5,786 nt of DNA, from contig DDEU01000019.1 in the NCBI GenBank assembly GCA_002336815.1, positions 1 through 5,786 on the forward strand, given 5' to 3'. Source of the DNA: Chitinophagaceae bacterium UBA1946. Lineage in GTDB: Bacteria; Bacteroidota; Bacteroidia; Chitinophagales; Chitinophagaceae. Positions within the stretch are counted from its first letter, which is position 1. Each line of letters begins with the position of its first letter. Positions 1-5,786 of this stretch are shown piece by piece. A program made the translations under genes and the position numbers. Below the pieces are notes generated by a model, which worked only from the letters and a program-made list of their open reading frames with translations, searched no databases and had not been told where the DNA came from.

Positions 1-1674
1 ATTGGTGTTGTCCATTCCAATGTATTGGCACCCCATGGATTGGTACTTGTAACCTTTCTTCCTTTGAAAATGCTATAGAAGAAATTGAACACAAATAACA
101 ACTGAACAGCGAATACGATCATTGACACAAAGCTGATAAACTCATTCAATCCGCCAAACATCTTAAATGATTCCCATTGTGAAAAATCATAGTAACGGCG
201 GGGCATACCTGCAAGACCTTCGTAATGCATTGGCCAGAAGATCAAATATGCACCAATAATGGTAACCCAAAAATGGATATAGCCCATGGTATTGTTGAGA
301 TAACGGCCGTACATTTTAGGGAACCAGTGGTAAACACCCGCAAACATCCCAAAGAAGGAAGCTACACCCATTACGATGTGGAAGTGGGCAATTACAAAAT
401 AGGTATCGTGCAAGTGAATATCCAGTGCAGAATTACCCAGGAAGATACCTGTTAACCCCCCGCTGATAAATAAGCTAACAAAACCGATGGCAAACAGCAT
501 GGCAGGGGTGAACCTGATATTGCCACGCCACAGGGTGGTAAGCCAGTTGAATACTTTAATGGCCGATGGAACCGCAATCAACAAGGTTAGCAATACGAAG
601 ATTGATCCAAGGAAAGGATTCAGGCCGGTTACAAACATGTGATGTGCCCACACAAGGAAGGCAAGGATAGCGATCGCAAACATTGATCCTACCATCGCCA
701 TATAACCGAAAATAGGTTTACGGCTATTCACACTCAGTATTTCAGATGACATACCCATTGCAGGCAACAGGATGATGTACACTTCGGGGTGACCCAGGAA
801 CCAGAACAGATGCTGGAACAGGATGGCACTACCGCCTTCGTTTGGCAAAATTTTACCGTTTACTACGATATCACTGAGGAAGAAGCTGGTACCAAGATTA
901 CGATCAAACAACAAAAGAATGGCGCCTGATAATAATACAGGGAAAGACAATACACCCAGGATAGCTGTAAAGAACAGCGCCCAAACCGTGAGTGGCATTC
1001 TTGTCATACTCATCCCTTTTGTACGAAGGTTGAGAATGGTAGAAATATAGTTTAAACCACCAAGCAGTGAACTCACAATGAACATGGCCATACTTACCAG
1101 CCAGAGATCCATACCGATCTTGGAACCGCTGGAGGCATCGCCCAGTGCGCTCAACGGAGGATAGATCGTCCATCCGCCACTTGCCGGACCTGTTTGCACA
1201 AACAGAGAAGAGAACATGATGATTGATGCCAGGAAGAAGAACCAGTAGCTCAAGCATATTCAGCATCGGCGAAGCCATGTCTCTTGCACCGATCTGTAAT
1301 GGAATTAAGAAGTTGGCAAAAGTACCGCTAAGACCTGCAGTAAGCACGAAAAATACCAGGATGGTTCCGTGCATGGTAACCAGGGCGTAGTAAAACTCAG
1401 GCTGCAGTTTACCACCCTTGGCCCAGTGACCCAAAAAGTCTTCCAGCCATGGGAACGTAGATTCAGGATAGCCTAACTGTAAACGGAAGATCACAGAGAA
1501 TAAGCCCCCGATGATAGCCCATATCATACCAGTTATTAAGAACTGCTTGGCGATCATTTTATGATCCTGGCTAAAAACGTATTTGCTTATAAATGTTTCG
1601 TGGTGATGATGCTCATGGTGGGCATCGTGTGCCGTGTGAACATCTTCATGGTGTAGTGCTGCTGAGGTACTCAT
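1..1674 (-). CDS. coxA: Cytochrome c oxidase subunit I (aa3-type, A1 class), frameshifted, 3' end beyond the window
   Basis: Catalytic subunit of the terminal oxidase: reduces O2 to water at heme a3/CuB and pumps protons across the inner membrane. The ATG at 1674 opens a His-rich tail (residues 8-25), then membrane segments. Numbered with the frame corrected, I see the heme a ligands H102 (TMHGT) and H432, the heme a3 ligand H430 (AHFH), CuB ligands H295, H344 and H345 (GHPEVY, WAHHMF), the cross-linked Tyr Y299, D-channel D132 (ARDMASP) and E297, and K-channel K373. The Glu in GHPEV places it in class A1. The frame breaks after codon 141 through one extra base at 1251-1253. Read as is, the protein would carry 115 unrelated residues and stop at 904-906. 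The proper frame is open from 1250 to position 3 (416 codons), so about 557 residues are visible; perhaps a few dozen C-terminal residues are missing. It follows coxB by 36 bp. Identity is certain; whether this copy is functional is not. Confidence 0.95.
1251..1253 (-). other. Single-base insertion (frameshift) in coxA
   Basis: On the coding strand the sequence reads ATG CTT GAG CTA CTG G, where the family expects Leu-Ser-Tyr-Trp (CTT or CTG, then AGC TAC TGG). Removing the G, or one T of CTT, restores this and the conserved ARDMASPMLNMLSYWFFF stretch. Everything on both sides is well conserved, and no second compensating indel is visible. The site lacks a long homopolymer, so a simple run-length miscall is not obvious. 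Confidence 0.93.
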
Positions 1675-1710
1675 TTCTTAAAATTATTTTTCAATAATCA
1701 ATTTATTAAT
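1675..1710 (-). other. coxB-coxA intergenic gap (36 bp)
   Basis: Very AT-rich spacer between the coxB stop and the coxA ATG. It has no clear Shine-Dalgarno sequence (only AAGAA just before the ATG, as is common in Bacteroidota) and no TAnnTTTG element, so coxA is probably translated from the coxB transcript. A 6-bp AT-only inverted repeat at 1683-1698 is too weak to call a terminator. Confidence 0.5.
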
Positions 1711-2772
1711 TTACTGCTTTGCCATTACTGCGGCAACCGGCGCTGCTGTTGTTTTAGCAGCGCTGTCAACAACTGCAGGCTCTTTTGGTTTTGTTTCCGG
1801 CCTTACGGTCCATATTTCCGGCTTCTGTTCAGAAAGCCATTTTTCATAATCTGCCTGTGTATCTACAACAATTACACCCCTCATGGAATAATGGCCCTTT
1901 CCGCACATCTGGTCGCAACTGATCTCGTACGCAAAATTATCGTTGTGCGTTTTTGCTTTCATTTCCGCAGTAGTGTACAACGGGGTGAACCACATGGTGG
2001 TAGGTATACCTGGTACGGCATCCATTTTAAGCCTGAAGTGCGCAAGACCCACATCATGAATTACATCCTGTGCGTTGATCACCAGTTTTACCGGTTTACC
2101 AACAGGTATGTGCATGGTAGCAGCAACGTGAATATCATCCCTGCTTGCCGGATCGTCAAAATCAACACCGAGACTGTTTGCACCTTTTGTTAATTTATAA
2201 TTTTTGCGGCCCAGTGTTTTATCTTTTCCGGGGTAACGGAACTCCCAGGCAAACTGGTGCCCGGTAACTTCTACCAGGGTAGCATCTTTTGGCGCTTCAC
2301 CGGTCATTTTGAACCAGTACATCAAACCAAACACCACCAATACAGTAAGAAATATGGCCGGTACCGTTGTCCAGATCAACTCCAGCTTGGTGTTGTGCGG
2401 AAAATAGTATGCCTTGCGATTGTCATTTTGCTGGTATTTGTAAGCAAACCAAAATAGCAATACCTGTGTAATTACAAATACAACACCTGTAACTCCGATG
2501 GTGATGTACAGCATCAGGTCGATCTTTTCACCATGATCAGAAGCGGCACCGTACGCAAACAGAGTTTTGCCTTTGAACAGGTCATTACACCACCACACTC
2601 CTATCAATCCCAGCACTAAAAAAGAGATGAGTAAAAATGCGTTGATCTTATTGTTTTGCTTCAGGGCTTTTTCTTCCCCCTTTAGCACACTTACGTATTC
2701 ACTTGCTTTCGCAATCTGGAAGATGACTACGAAAATCATTATTACGATCGCTGCCAACAAAATTTCTGTCAT
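1711..2772 (-). CDS. coxB: Cytochrome c oxidase subunit II with CuA centre
   Basis: Accepts electrons from cytochrome c or ACIII at the binuclear CuA centre and passes them to heme a in CoxA. The 353-residue protein has four hydrophobic segments (about 3-20, 44-62, 87-110, 133-155). The last two match the usual CoxB hairpin; the first two are an N-terminal addition that I believe is common in Bacteroidota homologues. The periplasmic cupredoxin domain follows, with the aromatic patch GHQFAWEFRYPG (171-182) and the CuA ligands H239 (DVIH), C286, Q288, C290, H294 and M297 (SCDQMCGKGHYSM). Q288 replaces the classical Glu, which binds copper only through its backbone carbonyl, so the site should still form. 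There is no fused cytochrome c domain. A Pro/Ala/Lys-rich tail covers 326-353. The start is the ATG at 2772, placed 4 nt after a candidate -7 promoter element. The gene lies 121 bp after actF and 36 bp before coxA. Confidence 0.96.
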   Translation of the reverse strand: MTEILLAAIVIMIFVVIFQIAKASEYVSVLKGEEKALKQNNKINAFLLISFLVLGLIGVWWCNDLFKGKTLFAYGAASDHGEKIDLMLYITIGVTGVVFVITQVLLFWFAYKYQQNDNRKAYYFPHNTKLELIWTTVPAIFLTVLVVFGLMYWFKMTGEAPKDATLVEVTGHQFAWEFRYPGKDKTLGRKNYKLTKGANSLGVDFDDPASRDDIHVAATMHIPVGKPVKLVINAQDVIHDVGLAHFRLKMDAVPGIPTTMWFTPLYTTAEMKAKTHNDNFAYEISCDQMCGKGHYSMRGVIVVDTQADYEKWLSEQKPEIWTVRPETKPKEPAVVDSAAKTTAAPVAAVMAKQ

Positions 2773-2893
2773 GATGCAAAGTTATTTACATTAACTACTT
2801 TATGTGTTATTCTACTGTTTAAATACCCGGCCAACTGTAAAAAAGGATATTTCCGTCAAAACCAGTATCGACTTATCTTTCTAAATTATTATA
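2773..2893 (-). other. actF-coxB intergenic region (121 bp)
   Basis: The longest gap in the window and the boundary between the ACIII genes and the oxidase genes. I find no convincing GC-rich hairpin followed by a T-run on the coding strand, so read-through from actF is likely. The coxB-proximal end carries a promoter-like element (listed separately). No small ORF or RNA gene is apparent. Confidence 0.6.
2777..2784 (-). promoter_or_regulatory. Candidate Bacteroidota -7 promoter element for coxB
   Basis: The coding strand reads TAACTTTG, an exact match to the Bacteroidota sigma-ABfr -7 consensus TAnnTTTG, followed by CATC and the coxB ATG. No clear TTTG -33 element stands about 19-21 bp further upstream, which lowers confidence. 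If it works, transcription would start at or within a few bases of the ATG, giving a leaderless or nearly leaderless coxB-coxA mRNA. Confidence 0.45.
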
Positions 2894-4132
2894 TTATACA
2901 TGGTGGATCATACTCTCCTTAAGGAAAGGATGATTTTTTGCGGTAAGCGGATGTTTGCTGAGATAATCTCCTACCCTCCACATGATGATTCCGATGAACA
3001 GGGCTGCAATACCAAATTCAAATGGCATTAAATGAGCTTTATCTTTCATAGTGCCGGGCATTACCATTTGCCAGAAATCAATCCAGTGACCAAAAATGAT
3101 CAACACGGCCATAAAAGTAAGCATGGTATAATTTCTCTTAACTGATTTTTTCATAAGAATCAGTAATGGACATACAAAGTTGAGAATCAGGTTCAGGAAG
3201 AATATGCCGCGGTAAGGACCAAATACCCGGATTTTATAATACCCTGTTTCTTCAGGAAGATTTGCATACCAGATAAGCATGTATTGTGAAAACCACAGGT
3301 AAGTCCAGAAAACAGAGAATGCAAACATGAATTTACCAATATCATGGATATGCTCTTCTGTAACAAACTCGAGTTGACCGCGGTTTTTGAGGAAAACAAT
3401 GTAGAGGGCGATCAGCGACATACCAGATACGAAAGAACTTGCAAATGTATACCAGCTAAACATGGTACTGTACCAATGAGCATCTATGCTCATGATCCAC
3501 AGCCATGGAGCGGTAGAACCTACAGATAAACCAAATACAACGATGAACAAAGAAGCATACAGGATATTCTTTTTGATCCACCTGTCTCCCGTTTCATAAT
3601 CCATGTGACCTGCATTATCGCTTTCCAAACTGAGTGAACGCAGTTTCTTTCCCAATATCCACCACAGGAAAATAGTAATTACGCTGAAGATGGAATAAAA
3701 CACGGGATTTAAAAATCCTTTTTTTCCCAACAGTATCTTATCATGATCAACCAGTTCTTTGTTAACCCAGGGGTACACATCATCCCTGCCACCCCAAACA
3801 ATTGCCATTAATATCAATAACGCAATACCGCCCAATACAGGCACCACGCTGGAGATCGCTTCCGGCACACGCCTCAATGCCACCTGCCATCCGCCCATTG
3901 CAAGTGTAGTTACGCCGATAAAAAACATACTTGCATTAACCACCAGCAACCAGAATACGCTGTTTTGTAATAAAACTGCCCAAAAACGGGTACTGGTTGT
4001 AGCAGCTCCATGGCCTCCATTTTCCAATGGATGATACATAATGAAGCCATACAGCAAGGCGATAACGCCAACACCTATCAGGCCCATTGTCCATTTCTTA
4101 TAACTGCCAGGTAACTCGAATGAATGACTCAT
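2894..4132 (-). CDS. actF: ACIII subunit ActF, NrfD-like integral membrane protein (quinol:cytochrome c oxidoreductase)
   Basis: Second NrfD/polysulfide-reductase-like membrane subunit of alternative complex III, a paralogue of ActC that helps form the membrane core of the complex. Whether it binds quinol itself or is mainly structural is less certain than for ActC. The 412 residues contain about ten hydrophobic segments (roughly 14-33, 56-79, 91-113, 139-160, 188-214, 226-248, 265-289, 307-327, 335-358, 371-387), the count expected for ActF. Conserved-looking stretches are SIDAHWYSTMFSWY (215-228), HDIGKFMFAFSVFWTYLWFS (263-282), the following YANLPEE (289-295) and GHWIDFWQMVMPG (348-360). 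The ATG at 4132 is the natural start because the short charged N-terminus leads directly into the first membrane segment. Upstream sequence has only a weak AAAGA purine stretch. It lies 28 bp after actE, so co-transcription is likely. Length and topology look intact. Confidence 0.93.
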   Translation of the reverse strand: MSHSFELPGSYKKWTMGLIGVGVIALLYGFIMYHPLENGGHGAATTSTRFWAVLLQNSVFWLLVVNASMFFIGVTTLAMGGWQVALRRVPEAISSVVPVLGGIALLILMAIVWGGRDDVYPWVNKELVDHDKILLGKKGFLNPVFYSIFSVITIFLWWILGKKLRSLSLESDNAGHMDYETGDRWIKKNILYASLFIVVFGLSVGSTAPWLWIMSIDAHWYSTMFSWYTFASSFVSGMSLIALYIVFLKNRGQLEFVTEEHIHDIGKFMFAFSVFWTYLWFSQYMLIWYANLPEETGYYKIRVFGPYRGIFFLNLILNFVCPLLILMKKSVKRNYTMLTFMAVLIIFGHWIDFWQMVMPGTMKDKAHLMPFEFGIAALFIGIIMWRVGDYLSKHPLTAKNHPFLKESMIHHV

Positions 4133-4160
4133 CTAAATCTTTATTTTGAATGAACGTTTT
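4133..4160 (-). other. actE-actF intergenic gap (28 bp)
   Basis: Short AT-rich spacer with no terminator and no promoter element that I can see, consistent with the two genes sharing one transcript. Confidence 0.45.
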
Positions 4161-4835
4161 CTATTTTGTCTTTTTTGCCGCTGCTGAACTGTCTGTTGCT
4201 GCTGTAGCGGCCGGTGTGGCTGCTGCCGCTGCACCTGCTTCAGGCTTTGGCTCCAGGGTTCTGATATAGTGTATGATCATCCAGCGTTGCTTTGCACTCA
4301 ACTGCGATGCATAACTTCCCATATTATTCTGCCCATATTCCATTACATGAAAGATCCTTCCATCGCTATACCCGGGAGAAGCATTCACAATATTTTTTAC
4401 ACCTCCAACCCTTGCACCTACAGGTCCGTCACTTCCGGCTTTTACACCATGGCATATAGCACAATTGATATTAAACAGCCTTGCCGCTTCCAGGCTATCG
4501 TGGGTACTTAAAGCCGGTACCGGGTTTTTTGTTTGATTACTGATCGTATAAAGTCCGCCGGCAGAATCGCTCAGTGGAGCTTCAAAAGGAGGTACATCTC
4601 CCAGCCGGAGTGTTCCTTCTACAGGTCTGCTGTTATAAAAGATCTTTTCGCCAAGTTGAGCCGGATCATTGGTGAATTTTGTTGAATCAAGCAATGAATA
4701 GGTTTCAATTGCCCGGCTATAGGCCATATCGGGCATGTATATCTTTCCGGGCTTATCATTACCGCTGCCACAGCTAACCAGTACTACTGCATTGGTAGCA
4801 ATTGCGATGACAGTAAAAAATTTAGTTCGTTTCAT
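4161..4835 (-). CDS. actE: ACIII subunit ActE, monoheme cytochrome c lipoprotein
   Basis: Periplasmic cytochrome c subunit of alternative complex III that relays electrons from the ACIII redox chain towards the oxidase. The N-terminus (MKRTKFFTVI, then a hydrophobic stretch) ends in the lipobox LVSC with C22 as the lipidated cysteine, so the mature protein should be anchored by lipid on the outer face of the inner membrane. The motif KIYMPDMAYSRAIETY (31-46) is typical of ActE. One heme c site is present, C125-A-I-C128-H129; M172 in NNMGSYASQL is the likely distal ligand. The domain ends near TLEPKPEA, followed by an Ala/Thr-rich tail with a basic end (about 198-224) that probably lies outside the heme fold. 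There is no Shine-Dalgarno sequence before the ATG. Gaps are 29 bp to actD and 28 bp to actF. A generic cytochrome c lipoprotein would be the alternative, but context makes ActE much more likely. Confidence 0.94.
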   Translation of the reverse strand: MKRTKFFTVIAIATNAVVLVSCGSGNDKPGKIYMPDMAYSRAIETYSLLDSTKFTNDPAQLGEKIFYNSRPVEGTLRLGDVPPFEAPLSDSAGGLYTISNQTKNPVPALSTHDSLEAARLFNINCAICHGVKAGSDGPVGARVGGVKNIVNASPGYSDGRIFHVMEYGQNNMGSYASQLSAKQRWMIIHYIRTLEPKPEAGAAAAATPAATAATDSSAAAKKTK

Positions 4836-4864
4836 TTATCAGTTTCAGTTAAACAATTAATCAA
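4836..4864 (-). other. actD-actE intergenic gap (29 bp)
   Basis: AT-rich spacer with no hairpin, no recognisable promoter and no Shine-Dalgarno sequence. It looks like an ordinary intra-operon gap. Confidence 0.45.
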
Positions 4865-5458
4865 TTAATAACCAACTTCAGTTTCCCTGTACAATTTTTG
4901 CTCCCTGTCGTACCTGCCAAGCCACCAACCGGTTTCAGCATGTTGCACATTTATTTCCTTTGCGCCTGCTGCCTGTAAAAAATCCTGCACTTCCGCATCA
5001 TTTGTTTTATCTGTGCATTCAATTGCCATCACAAAAAGATCATCGGTAGCCCTTGGGTGAAAGTGATGCTTCTTTATGAAAGGCGACAACTGGCACAGGT
5101 AGCAAAAAGTAAGTACCATACCAACTGCTGCAAACAATACTGTTAACTCAAAAGTTATCGGTATCCAGGCCGGCAAAGCAAAGTGTGGTTTACCGCCAAT
5201 ATTTAAAGGCCAGTCTTTGGTAAAAATCCAGCCAATACAAGAAAGCGCAGTGGTGGTACCGGTGATACCGTAGATAAAACCAGCCGTGTGTAAACTTGTT
5301 TCTCTTAACCCCATGGCATGATCAAGACCATGCACAGGAAATGGAGTGTACACATCATGAATCTTGTATCCTGCCCTGCGAACTTTTTTCACAGCTGGAA
5401 ACAATACTGCTTCATCATCAAAGCATCCAACAACAAATTTTTTTATTCCTCCGGCCAT
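4865..5458 (-). CDS. actD: ACIII subunit ActD (DUF3341 family membrane protein)
   Basis: Small membrane subunit of alternative complex III without a known cofactor, thought to stabilise the complex and its contacts rather than carry electrons. The 197 residues start with a soluble alpha/beta-like segment (KKFVVGCFDDEAVLFPAV, 6-23), then the family signature around YKIHDVYTPFPVHGLDHAMG (31-50). Two membrane segments follow (about 57-79 and 97-121), joined by a loop with the conserved GGKPHFALPAWIPITFELTV (88-107). A soluble C-terminal part (about 130-197) includes HPRATDDLFVMAIE. Length and arrangement fit DUF3341 proteins. The ATG at 5458 directly precedes the conserved N-terminal strand, and there is no good upstream alternative. 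It sits 45 bp after actC, across a tandem repeat, and 29 bp before actE. Confidence 0.93.
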   Translation of the reverse strand: MAGGIKKFVVGCFDDEAVLFPAVKKVRRAGYKIHDVYTPFPVHGLDHAMGLRETSLHTAGFIYGITGTTTALSCIGWIFTKDWPLNIGGKPHFALPAWIPITFELTVLFAAVGMVLTFCYLCQLSPFIKKHHFHPRATDDLFVMAIECTDKTNDAEVQDFLQAAGAKEINVQHAETGWWLGRYDREQKLYRETEVGY

Positions 5459-5503
5459 ATATGTGAATTCAAAATTTAAAATTCAAAATTTAAAACAGCT
5501 CAC
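5459..5503 (-). other. actC-actD intergenic gap (45 bp)
   Basis: Strongly AT-rich spacer, most of which is a 14-bp tandem repeat. The coding strand contains TAAATTTTG, one base too long to match TAnnTTTG, so I do not call a promoter. There is no Shine-Dalgarno sequence before the actD ATG. Confidence 0.45.
5466..5493. repeat. Two perfect tandem copies of a 14-bp AT-rich unit
   Basis: The unit AATTCAAAATTTAA occurs at 5466-5479 and again at 5480-5493 with no mismatch, followed by two further matching bases. It fills most of the space between actC and actD. Such AATTTTGAATTTT-like runs look like simple slippage-type repeats; I see no coding role. Confidence 0.9.
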
Positions 5504-5786
5504 TTAGTGTGCATGCTCCACTTCATCAATATAAAACTTCTCCGAATCTGATTTTTCCAGGTCTGTCATTTTACGTTTGTACCCTTCACCCGATGTTTTC
5601 AGGATCGCCTTGATCTCGGCTACCGCAATTACAGGGAAGTATTTTGCAAACAGGAAGAAGCAGGTAAAGAACAGCCCGAACGTACCCAGGTAAAAGCCGA
5701 TCTCGTAAACGGAAGGGCTGTAATAAGTACTCCAGGAAGATGGCAGGTAATCCCTGTAGGTAGAAGTAACGATGATCACAAAACGC
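5504..5786 (-). CDS. actC: ACIII subunit ActC (NrfD/polysulfide-reductase-like), C-terminal fragment cut by the window edge
   Basis: C-terminal 93 residues of the first NrfD-like membrane subunit of alternative complex III, the subunit thought to hold the menaquinol oxidation site. The frame is open to the window edge, so the start lies outside; the GTG at 5779 is internal. Visible are the end of a membrane segment with VTSTYRDYLPSSW (5732-5770), which closely fits ActC C-termini, and one full hydrophobic segment beginning at YEIGFYLGTFGLFF and ending before EIKAIL. After that comes a charged cytoplasmic tail ending in DEVEHAH before the TAA. Being immediately upstream of actD supports ActC rather than another NrfD protein. 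Nothing can be said about the missing N-terminal part. Confidence 0.88.
   Translation of the reverse strand, partial: RFVIIVTSTYRDYLPSSWSTYYSPSVYEIGFYLGTFGLFFTCFFLFAKYFPVIAVAEIKAILKTSGEGYKRKMTDLEKSDSEKFYIDEVEHAH

Noticed and set aside
225..455. Plus-strand open frame opposite coxA
   Set aside because: It lies antisense to the conserved heme ligand region of CoxA, whose sequence fully explains the base composition; no independent sign of coding.
904..1250. The out-of-frame extension of the coxA reading frame (115 residues after the frameshift, to a stop at 904-906) as a genuine protein end
   Set aside because: These residues resemble no CoxA sequence, whereas the alternative frame across the same bases encodes the conserved membrane segments and continues to the window edge.
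1683..1698. Inverted repeat (ATTATT, 4-nt loop, AATAAT) between coxB and coxA as a terminator
   Set aside because: The stem is six A/T pairs only and too weak; coxA directly follows and is expected to be co-transcribed.
1891..2193. Plus-strand open frame of 100 codons across the CuA region of coxB
   Set aside because: It is the antisense shadow of a strongly conserved gene; it has no recognisable domain and no promoter or ribosome binding site of its own.
2821..2830. Ten-base string AAATACCCGG repeated at 3221-3230
   Set aside because: Several shared 10-mers are expected by chance in a window this size, and one copy lies within the actF coding region.
2835..2893. Possible terminator after actF, suggested by a T-run on the coding strand
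   Set aside because: No stable hairpin precedes the T-run; nearby inverted sequence is AT-only and imperfect.

Overview
The window is a piece of a single operon on the minus strand, read from right to left. It encodes the membrane end of alternative complex III (ACIII, a quinol:cytochrome c oxidoreductase unrelated to the bc1 complex) followed by the first two subunits of an aa3-type cytochrome c oxidase. In transcription order the genes are: actC (3' end only), actD, actE, actF, coxB and coxA (3' end outside the window). This order, the protein families, the AT-rich intergenic gaps with almost no Shine-Dalgarno sequences, and a TAnnTTTG-type promoter element point to Bacteroidota. A Chitinophagaceae or Sphingobacteria-like member is my best guess, from general resemblance only.

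Layout from right to left: 5786-5504 holds the C-terminal 93 residues of the NrfD-like ActC. A 45-bp gap follows, carrying two tandem copies of a 14-bp AT-rich repeat. ActD (DUF3341 family, 197 aa) lies at 5458-4865. ActE, a monoheme c lipoprotein of 224 aa, lies at 4835-4161, and ActF, a second NrfD-like protein of 412 aa with about ten membrane segments, at 4132-2894. Gaps between these genes are 28-29 bp. A longer 121-bp gap before coxB has no clear terminator but has a Bacteroidota -7 element directly against the coxB start codon. CoxB (353 aa, complete CuA site) lies at 2772-1711 and CoxA at 1674-1.

How the genes work together: ACIII oxidises membrane menaquinol and passes electrons through its c hemes, ActE included, to the CuA centre of CoxB. 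CoxA then reduces O2 at heme a3/CuB and pumps protons. In Flavobacterium johnsoniae these two complexes are known to form a physical supercomplex, which fits the shared gene cluster here.

The clearest anomaly is a one-base insertion in coxA (at 1251-1253, after codon 141). It throws the reading frame off just after the D-channel motif, yet the correct frame stays open and fully conserved for 416 codons to the window edge with every heme and copper ligand present. A sequencing or assembly error, or a very recent mutation, explains this best. I see no RNA genes, mobile elements or CRISPR, and I do not see a previously undescribed system: this is a known respiratory module with a few local oddities.
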